From NCBI RefSeq assembly GCF_036320655.1, contig NZ_CP143258.1:1860001-1924000 (forward strand): a DNA stretch of 64,000 bases. The letters run 5' to 3'. Source of the DNA: Porphyromonas pogonae (GTDB lineage Bacteria > Bacteroidota > Bacteroidia > Bacteroidales > Porphyromonadaceae). Of this stretch, positions 9,534 through 19,803 are shown piece by piece. A program made the translations under genes and the position numbers. Under the pieces are notes generated by a model. It had not been told where the DNA came from. It was given only the letters and a program-made list of their open reading frames with translations, and searched no databases. The stretch's first letter is position 1; each line of letters starts with the position of its first letter.

Positions 9534-12245
9534 ATGTTCATACATTTTTCCATAAAATATTTGGCTCGTTGGGGACAAAAACTAAGTATCGTTGGCTCTA
9601 CAGCTGAATTGGGAAATTGGAACGAAGACCAATCCCTTGAGTTATCAGCTATCAACGATGATACTTGGGATATTTCCATATCAGTAGATAGTAGAAAAAA
9701 AGACTTTCTTTACTATTATTTGGTAAAAGATCAAGATGGCACAGTGATAAGACGAGAATGGAAACGCATGCACCATCTTATTATTACAGAGCCTTACAAA
9801 AGCATATATATTCAAGATAGATGGTTCGATACACCATGTAATTCGCCTTTTTATACATCAGCTTTCTATGAAGTTTTTTTTCCTCACTCCAAAGAACTCA
9901 AGCGTATATGCAAAAGGACATTGGAGAGTAAAAAAATCATATTACAACTCTATGCACCCACCGTTCATCACAATGAAAGAGTCTATATCACAGGAGAATC
10001 TGAAGCGCTGGGTAATTGGAAAATACAAGAAGCCATACCATTGAGTTATATTGACAGAGGTGAATGGTGTGCAGAAATAGAGTTATCTCCAATTGAAAAG
10101 TATGAAGAGCTATTCTTCAAATTTTTTATAGCCGGAGAAAAGTATGAAATGGATGATATCAGATGGGAAACTGGAAGTAATCGATGTCTAAAGTTGCCGG
10201 CAATCAGTAATTATGATGCTCTTTATATTCAAGGCTATCAATTTAGTGATGGTACTTATTTACCTCGATTTTCAGGAGTCGTTATTCCGTTATTCTCCCT
10301 GCGTTCTTATACTGATTTTGGTATTGGAGATTTTGGTTGTCTCAAACGATTTATTGGTACTGCCCAAAAAGCATCCATGCATATCATACAATTGCTACCT
10401 ATCAATGATACCACCTTCTCAAGATCGTTTTACGACTCATACCCTTATAATGCAATTTCATCAGATGCAATAAACCCTATATATATTGATCTTTCGGCAT
10501 TATCCCCTCTGAAAGATGCTGAAGTGGAGGCACATTTTCAAGAGCGAGCAGAGATGTTTAGGACACTCATGTCATTGGACTACACAGGTGTAAGCTCACT
10601 TAAGCAGGAATATTTACGACTTCACTTCAAGGAAAATGCAGAAAAAGTAATGAGAAAAAAGCCCTACAGAGATTTCCGTATTTTTCATGAGGAGTGGTTA
10701 CTACCTTACGTTGCCTTTTGTTTGTTAAGAGATAACAATCCCGGCAAAATGCCTCATGAATGGGGAGAATATGCTACCTATGATAAATATAAGACTTTAA
10801 AATATATTGAATTTCCTGCAAATATTGAGAATGCCTCATATTATTTTTATGTACAATATCTGCTTCATATCCAGCTCAAAGATGTATGTGAATATGCTGA
10901 AAAAAAACATATTGTATTAAAAGGAGATATTCCCATTGGAGTTTCTCCCCACAGTGTAGAGACATGGACAAAACCTCACCTTTTCAATCTAAATTATTCA
11001 GCAGGAGCCCCACCCGATGATTTTGCACCCGACGGGCAAAACTGGGGCTTTCCTACTTATAATTGGAATGCAATAGAATATGACCATTTTGATTGGTGGC
11101 GTAATCGTTTCAAACGAATGTCTACCTATTTTAAGGCCTTTCGTATAGACCATATACTGGGTTTCTTTAGAATATGGGAGATTCCAAAAAATCAAATCTC
11201 AGGATTATTAGGACGATTCAATCCGGCACTGCCACTCTGTGGTGATGAAATTATCAACTTTGGCGCAAACGTGGATTTCCGGTATTTGGACAAACCGCTT
11301 ATACACCTTTCCGATTTGAATGATTTATTCGAGAAAGATGTACTCTCATATCTGATCCAAAGTAATATCTTGATCAAGGTGGATATTCCAGACACTTATA
11401 CCCTGAAATGGACAAACCAAGTCGATTATCAATCTTTAGATAAGGATAAAATCCTGGGAGGACAAACAACTATTTCGACCCTCATGCATCTTTGTACAGA
11501 AGTTGCTTTTATACAAGATAAAGTTGTAATAGACAATTATCATCCTCGTATAGCTTTTCACAAAAGCCTTATGTATAGTCACTGGAGTTATGAAGAGCGC
11601 CAATGCTGGGATAAAATGGCGGAATATTATTATGTTCATCGAAATATAAATCTCTGGAAAGATGTAGCTCTCAAACGTCTCATCCCTATTCTAGAAAGTT
11701 CTGATATGCTGGTATGTGCGGAAGATCTAGGAATGATACCTTTATGTGTACCGGAAGTGTTACACACACTAAATATTCTTTCCCTTGATTTAGAGAGGAT
11801 GCCGAAGAAAAAAACATTTGATAATTTTACTGACTTGTACAAACTCCCCTATCATTCCGTTTGTACCACATCTACACACGATATGCCATCGCTGAGAGCA
11901 TGGTATGAGCAACTTTCTGAGAAGGAACAAAGAGATTATCACATACACATTGGAGCCAAGGTCATATCTTCATCAAATACCTATGTAGACCCTTTGTATT
12001 ATAGAATTGTATACAATCATATGCATTCTAACTCTATGCTTGCAATTTTACCTCTTATTGATTGGATGTCTATTGATAAAAGATTACATTTGCTAACTCC
12101 AAAAGACGAACAAATAAATCATCCCGAAAATCCTGCGCAAAACTGGAATTTTAGAGTGCCTCTTTATATTGAAGATTTAGAAAATAATTACCCCGAATGG
12201 ATTGAGGACTTAAAATATTTAATACATAGTGCTCATCGTCAATAA
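9534..12245 (+). CDS. malQ: 4-alpha-glucanotransferase with two N-terminal CBM20 domains
   Basis: 903 residues, the long Bacteroidetes/plant DPE2-like form of amylomaltase (GH77). It transfers glucan segments between maltodextrins and releases glucose. Two starch-binding CBM20 domains come first (about 1-105: VGSTAELGNWNEDQSLEL; about 140-245: ITGESEALGNWKIQEAIPL). The GH77 barrel begins near residue 255 (VVIPLFSLRSYTDFGIGDFG). Catalytic motifs: FRIDHILGFFRIWEIP (nucleophile Asp near 538), LVCAEDLGMIP (acid/base Glu near 729) and TSTHDMPSLRAWY (third Asp near 781). Start at the ATG at 9534; phoH follows 16 bases later. Confidence 0.96.
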   Translation: MFIHFSIKYLARWGQKLSIVGSTAELGNWNEDQSLELSAINDDTWDISISVDSRKKDFLYYYLVKDQDGTVIRREWKRMHHLIITEPYKSIYIQDRWFDTPCNSPFYTSAFYEVFFPHSKELKRICKRTLESKKIILQLYAPTVHHNERVYITGESEALGNWKIQEAIPLSYIDRGEWCAEIELSPIEKYEELFFKFFIAGEKYEMDDIRWETGSNRCLKLPAISNYDALYIQGYQFSDGTYLPRFSGVVIPLFSLRSYTDFGIGDFGCLKRFIGTAQKASMHIIQLLPINDTTFSRSFYDSYPYNAISSDAINPIYIDLSALSPLKDAEVEAHFQERAEMFRTLMSLDYTGVSSLKQEYLRLHFKENAEKVMRKKPYRDFRIFHEEWLLPYVAFCLLRDNNPGKMPHEWGEYATYDKYKTLKYIEFPANIENASYYFYVQYLLHIQLKDVCEYAEKKHIVLKGDIPIGVSPHSVETWTKPHLFNLNYSAGAPPDDFAPDGQNWGFPTYNWNAIEYDHFDWWRNRFKRMSTYFKAFRIDHILGFFRIWEIPKNQISGLLGRFNPALPLCGDEIINFGANVDFRYLDKPLIHLSDLNDLFEKDVLSYLIQSNILIKVDIPDTYTLKWTNQVDYQSLDKDKILGGQTTISTLMHLCTEVAFIQDKVVIDNYHPRIAFHKSLMYSHWSYEERQCWDKMAEYYYVHRNINLWKDVALKRLIPILESSDMLVCAEDLGMIPLCVPEVLHTLNILSLDLERMPKKKTFDNFTDLYKLPYHSVCTTSTHDMPSLRAWYEQLSEKEQRDYHIHIGAKVISSSNTYVDPLYYRIVYNHMHSNSMLAILPLIDWMSIDKRLHLLTPKDEQINHPENPAQNWNFRVPLYIEDLENNYPEWIEDLKYLIHSAHRQ

Positions 12246-12261
12246 TAATATTTAAAACTGA

Positions 12262-13245
12262 ATGACAGAAAGGCTTTACATTCTTGAAGATGTCGATCCC
12301 GTAGTTTTTTACGGATTAAATAAGTCTAACCTTGTGCTTTTGGGTAACCTGTTCCCAAAACTCAAAATCATGTCTCATAAAAATGTAATCAAAATTCTGG
12401 GAGAAAGCAATGAAACAGAAAAGTTGCTCTCTTTACTGGAAAAGATAGAAAAGCATTGCGCAACATACAATCAGCTCACGGAAGAAGATATTGTTAATAT
12501 AGCCCATGGCAACCAAACAGAAACGGATGCTATACTCAAGGCCAATGGTAACCTCATCTTGTATGGTGTGGGAGGTAAGCCAATAACAGCAAGAGGTGAT
12601 AATCAAAAAAAACTAGTTAAATCATTTAATAGTAATGACCTCAATTTTGCGATAGGCCCGGCTGGATCGGGAAAAACATTTATAGCTATCGCTTTGGCAG
12701 TAAAATCTCTCAAAGCCAAAGCTGTGCGACGCATTATTTTATCAAGACCCGCTGTGGAAGCCGGCGAAAAGCTTGGGTTTTTGCCGGGAGAGATGAAAGA
12801 CAAACTTGACCCTTACCTTCAGCCTTTATATGACGCCTTGGGCGAGATGATTCCGGCACCAAAGCTCAAAGAATATCTGGAAACAGGTGTAATACAGATT
12901 GCTCCATTGGCATTTATGCGTGGACGCACCCTTAATGATGCCGTAATCATATTAGATGAAGCACAAAATACCACTACTCATCAAATGAAAATGTTTCTTA
13001 CTCGTTTGGGAATAGGAGGTAAAATGATTGTTACAGGCGACATCACGCAGATAGATTTACCCAGAGGAGTAAGATCAGGCCTCAAGGAAGCATTATCAAT
13101 TCTCGAACCTACGGAAGGTATAGGGGTTATACGATTTGAAAAACAAGATATTGTAAGACATCCTCTGGTTCAAAAAATCGTTGATGCTTACGATAATAAG
13201 AAAACAACTTTCATTGAGGATGAATCCTCATCTGAAAGATATTAA
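12262..13245 (+). CDS. PhoH-like P-loop ATPase
   Basis: 327 residues. Walker [19 protein letters not shown] lies at about 129-146 and Walker [20 protein letters not shown] at about 228-246. [19 protein letters not shown] and the sensor-like [10 protein letters not shown] are typical of PhoH/YbeZ. The N-terminal 110 residues resemble the extra domain of YbeZ-type proteins. YbeZ works with the endoribonuclease YbeY in rRNA maturation in other bacteria; its exact chemistry is unclear. It lies between malQ and purC, all in the same direction with short gaps. Confidence 0.93.
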   Translation: MTERLYILEDVDPVVFYGLNKSNLVLLGNLFPKLKIMSHKNVIKILGESNETEKLLSLLEKIEKHCATYNQLTEEDIVNIAHGNQTETDAILKANGNLILYGVGGKPITARGDNQKKLVKSFNSNDLNFAIGPAGSGKTFIAIALAVKSLKAKAVRRIILSRPAVEAGEKLGFLPGEMKDKLDPYLQPLYDALGEMIPAPKLKEYLETGVIQIAPLAFMRGRTLNDAVIILDEAQNTTTHQMKMFLTRLGIGGKMIVTGDITQIDLPRGVRSGLKEALSILEPTEGIGVIRFEKQDIVRHPLVQKIVDAYDNKKTTFIEDESSSERY

Positions 13246-13269
13246 TTCATAAATTTCAACTTATAGAAA

Positions 13270-14223
13270 ATGGAAGAGACACTACTAAAAACTAATTTCA
13301 GCTTCCCTAAGCAAACAGCTGTTTACAAGGGAAAGGTCAGGGATGTATACTTTATCGGTGATGATTATGTTGCCATGATTGCAACTGATCGCATCTCTGC
13401 ATTTGATGTTGTCTTGCCCAAAGGGATTCCTTTCAAAGGACAAGTTCTAAATCAAATAGCTTCTTATTACTTAGACGCAACAAAAGATATTGTACCCAAC
13501 TGGAAGATATGTACACCTGATCCCATGGTTACATTTGGATATAAGTGTGAGCCTTTTAAAGTTGAAATGGTAATCAGAGGTTATCTTACAGGGAGTGCAT
13601 GGAGAGCTTACAAAAATGGAGAAAGAGAGCTTTGTGGTATCGCTCTTCCCGATGGGATGAAAGAAAACGAGAAGTTCCCTACTCCACTCATTACCCCTAC
13701 CACGAAAGCTGATGAAGGTCATGATGAAAACATATCGAAGGAAGATATCATCAAACAAGGCCTAGTATCTTGTGAAGATTATGAAATCATGGAGAAGTAC
13801 ACCTATGCTTTGTTCGAAAAAGGGCAGCAGATGGCTAAGGAAAAAGGTCTTATTTTAGTAGATACTAAATATGAATTTGGTAAAAGGAATGGTGAAATTT
13901 ATCTTATAGATGAGATACATACTCCTGATTCTTCTCGTTACTTCTATACTGATGGATATGAAGAAAAATTCAGGAATAATCAACCTCAAAAGCAACTCTC
14001 AAAAGAATTTGTGCGCCAGTGGCTCATTGAAAATGGATTTCAAGGGCAAAAAGGACAAGCTGTTCCTGAGATGACTCCTGAGTATTGCCATAGCGTTTCC
14101 GAGAGATACATAGAGCTTTATGAGCATGTGGTGGGTGATAAATTCCGCAAAGAATCATCAGCTGATTTGGAGAATAGAATAGAACAAAATATTGTTAAAG
14201 CAATTAATGATTACACCGTATAA
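13270..14223 (+). CDS. purC: SAICAR synthase (phosphoribosylaminoimidazole-succinocarboxamide synthase)
   Basis: 317 residues, the longer yeast/Bacteroidetes-type PurC. It joins CAIR with aspartate using ATP in purine synthesis. Seen: [54 protein letters not shown], the metal- and substrate-loop region [17 protein letters not shown], and [10 protein letters not shown]...[13 protein letters not shown]. The menG start codon lies inside the last codons of purC, so the two are probably translationally coupled. No other pur genes are nearby. Confidence 0.97.
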   Translation: MEETLLKTNFSFPKQTAVYKGKVRDVYFIGDDYVAMIATDRISAFDVVLPKGIPFKGQVLNQIASYYLDATKDIVPNWKICTPDPMVTFGYKCEPFKVEMVIRGYLTGSAWRAYKNGERELCGIALPDGMKENEKFPTPLITPTTKADEGHDENISKEDIIKQGLVSCEDYEIMEKYTYALFEKGQQMAKEKGLILVDTKYEFGKRNGEIYLIDEIHTPDSSRYFYTDGYEEKFRNNQPQKQLSKEFVRQWLIENGFQGQKGQAVPEMTPEYCHSVSERYIELYEHVVGDKFRKESSADLENRIEQNIVKAINDYTV

Positions 14224-14929
14224 TTCAAACGAATCAAAAGTTGATCAGGTCAAGAAGATGTTCAATCACATCGCTCCCAGCTATGATCAGCTCAATCGTA
14301 TTATATCTTTAGGATTAGATAAAAAATGGAGAAAAAAGGGGATAAAGATGTTATCCCCTTATCTCCCTCAAAAGATACTCGATTTAGCAACCGGCACAGG
14401 GGATCTCGCGATTGATATGGTCAATTCTATCCCCTCCGTAAACAAGATAATCGGAGCAGACATCTCTGATGAAATGATGAGGATAGGTTCCAAGAAAGTA
14501 AGAACCCTCAATCTTGAAGAGAAGATCTCATTCCAAAAAGAAGATGCACTCAAGCTCTCTTTCGAAGATGGCTCATTTGATGCCATTACCATAGCTTTCG
14601 GAATCAGGAATTTCGAAGATATTCCAGGGTCTATTAAGGAACTAAAAAGAGTTCTCAAGGAAGGTAAACCTCTCATGATCCTAGAGCTTACTGAGCCCAA
14701 AAATCGTCTAATGCGTTGGGGGTATAAGATATATTCAGGTAAATTTATTCCTTTTATTGGAAATATGATATCCAATGATGCAAATGCCTATTCATATCTT
14801 CCCAAATCTATTACCTCAGTCCCCCAACGCGATGAGATGGTCAAACTTTTTTATGAAGCCGGGTTTACAGAGGCTTACTACAAATCTTTAGTCCCTGGGA
14901 CATGTGCAATTTATATGGCTATCAAATGA
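14207..14929 (+). CDS. menG: Demethylmenaquinone methyltransferase
   Basis: 240 residues from the ATG at 14207, which overlaps purC by 17 bases; an upstream TTG at 14192 is possible but less likely. This SAM-dependent enzyme of the UbiE/MenG family makes menaquinone, the quinone expected in an anaerobic Bacteroidete. Seen: [20 protein letters not shown], the SAM-binding loop [40 protein letters not shown], and the family end segment [19 protein letters not shown]. It overlaps aroE by 4 bases (ATGA). Confidence 0.95.
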   Translation: MITPYNSNESKVDQVKKMFNHIAPSYDQLNRIISLGLDKKWRKKGIKMLSPYLPQKILDLATGTGDLAIDMVNSIPSVNKIIGADISDEMMRIGSKKVRTLNLEEKISFQKEDALKLSFEDGSFDAITIAFGIRNFEDIPGSIKELKRVLKEGKPLMILELTEPKNRLMRWGYKIYSGKFIPFIGNMISNDANAYSYLPKSITSVPQRDEMVKLFYEAGFTEAYYKSLVPGTCAIYMAIK

Positions 14930-15678
14930 AAAAATTTGGTTTAATAGGTTATCCGCTCGAACATTCTTTTTCCGCTAAGTATTTTGATGAAAAATTCAAA
15001 GCGGAAAAGATTGATGCGGAATATCATTTATTTCCTATACAGTCAATCAAGGAACTACCACAGCTTATAGCTTCTGAGCCCAATTTGGTGGGGCTCAATG
15101 TAACATCACCTTACAAACGTGAGGTTCTCAAATATCTCCATCACATAGATTTTGAAGCCGAGATGGCAGGTGCAGTCAATGTAATAAAGATAGAAAAAGG
15201 GTTTTTCGGCAAGAAAAGCCTTATAGGCTACAATAGTGATATCATTGGATTCAAAGAATCCCTCCAGAATATGGATCTTTCAGGTGTAGATCGAGCTCTG
15301 GTTTTAGGCACGGGAGGAGCATCTATTGCGATATGTCGTGCTCTCAAACTTATGGGCATTAGTCATGATGTGGTCAGTCGAGACCCTCAAAGAGATAATA
15401 TACTGAGTTATTCTCAGATTACTCCCGCAATAATTATGGACAAATATCGCCTTATTATAAACGCCACTACATTGGGGATGTATCCGCATGTCAATGAATG
15501 TCCTCCTATACCTTATGAGAGCCTCACTGACCATCATATATGCTACGATCTCATTTATAATCCTGAGACTACCCTATTCCTTGAGAAAGCAGCAAGTCAC
15601 GGTGCGATAACGAAGAATGGATTGCAAATGCTACTCATCCAAGCAGAGGAGTCATGGAGGATATGGAATCAATTATAA
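14926..15678 (+). CDS. aroE: Shikimate dehydrogenase
   Basis: 250 residues from the ATG at 14926, which overlaps the menG stop as ATGA; the longer frame starting at 14902 is rejected for this reason. It reduces 3-dehydroshikimate to shikimate with NADPH. Seen: the substrate-binding N-terminus GLIGYPLEHSFSAKYF, the catalytic Lys in GLNVTSPYKREVL, the partner Asp in YNSDIIGFKESL, the nucleotide loop LVLGTGGASIAICRAL, and YDLIYNPETTLFLEKA with NGLQMLLIQAEESW at the end. AroE here is short, as usual in Bacteroidetes. Confidence 0.95.
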   Translation: MKKFGLIGYPLEHSFSAKYFDEKFKAEKIDAEYHLFPIQSIKELPQLIASEPNLVGLNVTSPYKREVLKYLHHIDFEAEMAGAVNVIKIEKGFFGKKSLIGYNSDIIGFKESLQNMDLSGVDRALVLGTGGASIAICRALKLMGISHDVVSRDPQRDNILSYSQITPAIIMDKYRLIINATTLGMYPHVNECPPIPYESLTDHHICYDLIYNPETTLFLEKAASHGAITKNGLQMLLIQAEESWRIWNQL

Positions 15679-15699
15679 AAAATCAACCGGATATTCTCT

Positions 15700-17982
15700 G
15701 TGAAAAAAAGAAGCTGGCTCTATATCTCTACTATTTGGATACTTTATAGTTGTTCAACGACTAAAAACATCCCTGAAGGACAATACCTTCTTGAAAAAAA
15801 TAAAATAAGAATTACTCAAGATATTAAGTTGAATAATTCTTATGAGATGAACCATTATATCATCCAAAAACCAAATCAAAAATTTCTGGGACTTTTCAGA
15901 TCCCAACTCCTCTTTTATAATCTAAGCAATCCATTGAACAACAATGGAATCAACAGGCTATTGAGAAAAATGGGAGAAGCTCCCGTAATATTCAATATTG
16001 AAGATACACGTCAGTCAGCAATAAATCTCGCGTCTTTTATGGAAAACGAAGGTTATTTCAACACTCGGACCTCTTTTTCCATAGATACAATAGGGACTCA
16101 AAAAGTGGCAGTTACATATGATGTACAGCTGGGGAAAAGATATTTTATAGATAGCACAATCCTTTTTGTAAAAGACAAAAGCATAAAAAGAGAGATTTTT
16201 GACAATAGGAATAGTAAATACTTATCAGACGATAGGAATATTTACCTTAAGCCCGGGCTTCCGCTCTCCCCAAAGTCTCTCATCAAAGAACGCAAAAAGA
16301 TAACCCGAGCTCTTCGCAATCGTGGATATTGGGATTTTACACTCAATGATGTAAAATTTGAAGTAGACACCCTACCCCAATCAGGGGCTTGGGTAAAGAC
16401 AATCATAGATAGAGATAGCATACCTAAGTATAAAATTGGGCATGTTACGATTTATTCAAACATAGATCGTGCAAGATCCGACATTAAAGCATCTTCTCTG
16501 GATAGTACCATGATCAGTGGAGTAAAGGTAATTTATGACAAAAAAGGTAAAAATATACGACCATCTATTTTATATCGTCGTAATTTCATAAGACCTGGGG
16601 ATGAGTACAGTGAAGAGCTTGCTGAGCATACTTACTCTTTTTATTCCGATTTGCCGGCAATACGCTCATCAAACATTGTGTATAAACAAGATACAGCCCT
16701 TTCTACGGAACCACATATCCTAAATTGTGAAATCACTACTCAAGCGCAGAAAACTAAGCAATTTACGAGCGAGCTTGACCTTACCAACTCGTCTGGAAAC
16801 TTAGGTTTTCTTACTTCTTTAGGACTCAAACACAATAATATTTTTGGAGGTGCAGAGCAGTTTGAAATCAAACTTAGAGGGAACTTCGAGTCATTCAAGC
16901 AACAAAATAAAAAGTTCTTTGGGTATGGCATAGAATCAAGTATAAGGCTACCCCGCTTTTTAGATCTTAATCTGATCAAATCAGCAAAAATCCTCAAGTC
17001 AAGTACTGATATCAATTTTGCTTATGATTATCAAACCAGACCGGAGTTTGATCGTATCATGTTATCAGCCAAATGGGGGTATACATGGAATCGCTTCTAC
17101 CACCCGGAGCTTCAGTATACATTCTATCCTATAAATATCAATTATCTGCGATTTGTAAATATCGATGATAATTTCAGGAACTCTATTCCGCTTTATACTG
17201 AGATGTTTATTTATCGTGATCAGTTCATATTAGGATCCAATATGCTTATTACATATAATTCATCACGAAAAGTCAATAACAGATCAGAGAGGGATAACAC
17301 AAACATAAGGATATATCTACAAACAGCCGGCAATCTACTCTATGCGATATCTAAACTGAGTAAACAAAAAAAGGACAATTATGGCGCATACGACTTGTAT
17401 AATATCAACTATTCCCAATTTGTAAAAGCTGAATTTGATTATGCACACACTCATCGTATCAATGAGCAGAACACAGTTGCTTTCCATACCGGGTTGGGCA
17501 TAGCTTGTCCTTATGGCAACTCTCGTAATATCCCCTTCGACTTACGTTATTTCGGTGGAGGGGCAAATAGCGTACGAGGTTGGGGTACACGTCTTTTAGG
17601 CCCGGGTAGTATGTCCAAGGGTGAAAGCACCACTATTTTTGATCAAGTAGGAGACATCAAATTGGACTTAAATGTAGAATTGCGCTCAAAACTTATATCC
17701 AAACTTCATTCTGCATTGTTTATCGACGCCGGAAATATTTGGACTATCAGAGACTACAAACAACAACCCGGTGGAGTATTTCGCTTTGATAAATTTTATA
17801 AAGAGATAGCATTATCCACAGGAGCAGGCTTGAGACTTGATTTTGACTATTTTGTATTAAGGTTTGATATGGGGATCAAAATATATGACCCGCAAAAGCA
17901 AGGTAAAGATAAATGGAGAATGATCAATGGTAACAGAAGTGATCTCTTTGCTTGGCATTTTGGTATTGGCTATCCATTCTGA
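15700..17982 (+). CDS. BamA/TamA-family outer-membrane lipoprotein
   Basis: 760 residues from a GTG at 15700. A lipoprotein signal is clear (WILYSCSTTKNIPEGQYLL, lipid-modified Cys at 18). The middle part (about 30-340) carries POTRA-like repeats (SFMENEGYFNTRTSFS, KKITRALRNRGYWDFTLNDV). The C-terminal half is a 16-stranded-barrel-type surface-antigen domain with YFGGGANSVRGWGTRLLGPG and a terminal Phe (FGIGYPF). Such proteins insert or translocate outer-membrane proteins; the lipidated form is common in Bacteroidetes next to, but distinct from, the essential BamA. It follows aroE by 21 bases. Substrate unknown. Confidence 0.88.
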   Translation: MKKRSWLYISTIWILYSCSTTKNIPEGQYLLEKNKIRITQDIKLNNSYEMNHYIIQKPNQKFLGLFRSQLLFYNLSNPLNNNGINRLLRKMGEAPVIFNIEDTRQSAINLASFMENEGYFNTRTSFSIDTIGTQKVAVTYDVQLGKRYFIDSTILFVKDKSIKREIFDNRNSKYLSDDRNIYLKPGLPLSPKSLIKERKKITRALRNRGYWDFTLNDVKFEVDTLPQSGAWVKTIIDRDSIPKYKIGHVTIYSNIDRARSDIKASSLDSTMISGVKVIYDKKGKNIRPSILYRRNFIRPGDEYSEELAEHTYSFYSDLPAIRSSNIVYKQDTALSTEPHILNCEITTQAQKTKQFTSELDLTNSSGNLGFLTSLGLKHNNIFGGAEQFEIKLRGNFESFKQQNKKFFGYGIESSIRLPRFLDLNLIKSAKILKSSTDINFAYDYQTRPEFDRIMLSAKWGYTWNRFYHPELQYTFYPININYLRFVNIDDNFRNSIPLYTEMFIYRDQFILGSNMLITYNSSRKVNNRSERDNTNIRIYLQTAGNLLYAISKLSKQKKDNYGAYDLYNINYSQFVKAEFDYAHTHRINEQNTVAFHTGLGIACPYGNSRNIPFDLRYFGGGANSVRGWGTRLLGPGSMSKGESTTIFDQVGDIKLDLNVELRSKLISKLHSALFIDAGNIWTIRDYKQQPGGVFRFDKFYKEIALSTGAGLRLDFDYFVLRFDMGIKIYDPQKQGKDKWRMINGNRSDLFAWHFGIGYPF

Positions 17983-18348
17983 TCTATTGTATTATTAATG
18001 TCTTCTCAACTTAAATCTTATTGTTTATATAAAGTTTTGGTAGGGCAATGCTTTAGATATTATAGAATTCATTGACAACAAGGTATTATCATAATAAACT
18101 TACGTTGCTGGCTTTGAATTACTATAATATAGGTCAGTTTTATTTATTTTACTCTGGGCAAAGGAAATATGTTGTATCTTTGTTCGTATACAAATAACTT
18201 ACATTTCTCCGATTGAAGGGGAAGCCCCCCTCAAGTAGCTCAAAAATGAGCTAAATCAAGAAAGTTAGAATCACAATTCCTTCGTCTGTTCACTAAAATC
18301 GGGCGGAAAACTGCTCGTTTTATGTCTCTGTCTATCGATCCGACTTTT
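17983..18348. other. Gene-free stretch with a promoter-like motif and two tandem hairpins
   Basis: No convincing ORF. On the plus strand a -7-like TATCTTTG lies at 18175-18182 without a good -33 element. It is followed by two adjacent inverted repeats: 18213-18234 (TTGAAGGGG against CCCCTCAA, imperfect) and 18236-18253 (TAGCTCA-AAAA-TGAGCTA, perfect). The stretch ends at 18344-18359 with a minus-strand GAGACTGTTGAAAAAG, which resembles the left end of the MITE described at 32231. It may be part of a second small mobile element. Confidence 0.4.
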
Positions 18349-18516
18349 TCAACAGTCTCCACAAGGAAGCATACGCCATTGGCAGCCGGTTTTTACCAAA
18401 TAAAAAATGCCATTAAAAATAGAACGAAGAGAATGTTTTCGCTTGCGGTCGTTGTCATCTAAAAGATTTTCTATAACTTGCCCCTCTCTATCAGTTAGGT
18501 CAGTACAATATCCCAT
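18349..18516 (-). pseudogene. IS5-family (DUF4096-type) transposase, N-terminal remnant
   Basis: From the ATG at 18516 the minus strand encodes 55 residues: MGYCTDLTDREGQVIENLL, RKRKHSLRSIFNGIFYLVK and TGCQWRMLPCGDC, then a stop. This matches the conserved N-terminus of IS5-family transposases (DLTDxQWxxIxPLL ... LRxIxNAIFYxLRTGCQWRMLP), where PxxFPPW normally follows. The homology stops where the sequence GAGACTGTTGAAAAAG begins, so another element end, or a deletion, truncated it. Inactive. Confidence 0.8.
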
Positions 18517-18600
18517 TTTATTACTCTTTAAATATGATTTAGTTCTTATATTTAAAGATAAGAAAAAGAGCCGTGACTGCCACTGATAGACTTTTTATTG

Positions 18601-18621
18601 AAATCAAAACAGTTTCTTAAT
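18601..18621. repeat. 21-bp direct repeat, left copy
   Basis: AAATC[A/T]AAACAGTTTCTTAAT occurs here and at 19522-19542 in the same orientation with one mismatch. The two copies bracket the lipoprotein gene and the Tae4 fragment. Confidence 0.6.
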
Positions 18622-18652
18622 GTCCGTTCAGCCGTTTCAGGTATTTTTTCGT

Positions 18653-19183
18653 TTATTTTTTGCGTAGCGGATTGTTGATGGCGCTTTCCCAATAATGGTA
18701 TTCGCCATTGGAGGCGGAATCCGACTTTAATTGGCCGGTAAAGGTAACTTTAGCCTTGCCTCCTTCAAACGGATAGGCAAATTTATATACAGGCTCAACA
18801 ACAACATTTCCCAGTGTATCAGCAAAACCCATTAGCCCGTTTTTTCCGATGATCCGGAAACAGCCTTCCCGTGGATAATCGGGACCATTGTCGTAGTTGA
18901 ACGTTTCAAAAACTTCTTCGCCTTTGTTATTCAGGCAAATGATCCGGTTATTTTGGTTCATCACAAACCCGATTGTTTTGATGGTATCGGTATAGGAAAA
19001 CAGATAGTTGCATTGGACAACCGTATCGGATTTTTCATTTATATAGCCATATAAATTGTTGTGCTCAATTTGGAACAACTTTTTTCCGTTGCCACTGCCG
19101 CAACTGTTAAAAACGGAAATCAAAGCATATAACGCAATGAATTTTAATGTGATGACGGTTGTAACTATCCTTTTTTTATACAT
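18653..19183 (-). CDS. WG-repeat-like lipoprotein, putative immunity protein
   Basis: 176 residues from the ATG at 19183 (an in-frame ATG at 19192 is also possible). A lipoprotein signal is visible: KKRIVTT, hydrophobic core, lipobox VFNSC. The mature part has short beta-repeats of WG type (NNLYGYINEKSDTVVQCNY, KNGLMGFADTLGNVVVEPVY, KFAYPFEGGKAKVTF). WG repeats have no fixed function. The gene lies 66 bases downstream, on the same strand, of a broken Tae4-type amidase effector fragment. By position and predicted periplasmic location it could be the matching immunity protein; that is inference. It is flanked by near-identical 21-bp direct repeats (18601-18621 and 19522-19542). Confidence 0.6.
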   Translation of the reverse strand: MYKKRIVTTVITLKFIALYALISVFNSCGSGNGKKLFQIEHNNLYGYINEKSDTVVQCNYLFSYTDTIKTIGFVMNQNNRIICLNNKGEEVFETFNYDNGPDYPREGCFRIIGKNGLMGFADTLGNVVVEPVYKFAYPFEGGKAKVTFTGQLKSDSASNGEYHYWESAINNPLRKK

Positions 19184-19249
19184 ATGATTCAATGTCGTTT
19201 AGTTAAGCGTCGATAAATTTATTTTGAGAATTAACCACATAGATAGAAA

Positions 19250-19456
19250 TTAGAAGTTAGAAACAGACGCCCCCCTTGTTAATAAGCAATCTGAATAGTT
19301 AAAAGCATAAGACATTCTTATGGCACATGCATTCTTAAAGACTCCGGCTTTTATGTTTTCCTGTACTTTTCCGCCGATTATTTCTCCTACCTACGAGACA
19401 TTTTTACTTTTCACTCGGGCAAAATTGGATCTGAGTGTTGAATAAGATAGCGACAT
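19250..19456 (-). pseudogene. Tae4-type type VI secretion amidase effector, broken N-terminal fragment
   Basis: From the ATG at 19456 the minus strand reads 21 codons (MSLSYSTLRSNFARVKSKNV then Ser), a TAG at codon 22, and then in the same frame VGEIIGGKVQENIKAGVF and KNACAIRMSYAFNYSDC before losing similarity and ending at 19250. The pattern VG-x-IIGG-x-V/I-x-x-NI...F-x-NAC-x-IRMSY-x-x-N is the N-terminal signature I know from Tae4 effectors, which cleave gamma-D-Glu-mDAP bonds in peptidoglycan; the Cys in NACAIRMS is the catalytic one. The catalytic His and the rest of the domain are absent. Two defects (nonsense and truncation) make it non-functional. Confidence 0.75.
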
Positions 19457-19521
19457 AATAGTTTGTTTTAGTATGATTCTCACAGAAAGATTTTACTAAT
19501 ATAGTTATTCTTTTTTGATTT

Positions 19522-19542
19522 AAATCTAAACAGTTTCTTAAT
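19522..19542. repeat. 21-bp direct repeat, right copy
   Basis: Second copy of the repeat at 18601-18621 (one mismatch). The remaining sequence to 19803 is AT-rich and holds no ORF. A TATTTTTG element at 19731-19738 may be the -7 box for the mce operon, but no good -33 element is at the right distance. Confidence 0.55.
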
Positions 19543-19803
19543 CTTTTTAGAAAGAATAGTATTTTTATATTTAACAAAAAACAATTGAATTTTGAGACAG
19601 TATTATCAATTCAGGCCTTATTTTATATATACAAGGCACTTCTCTCTCTTATTTTTTGTTTATGAGATATAAAAATATCTATTAGGCAGATTTTTCCTTA
19701 ATAAATGCACTGCTCCTTTGCTTTATTTCTTATTTTTGTAATTAATTATAAAGCAATGTACTGCTTTTAATAATTTTTTTAATCACATAAATATTAAATA
19801 TCT

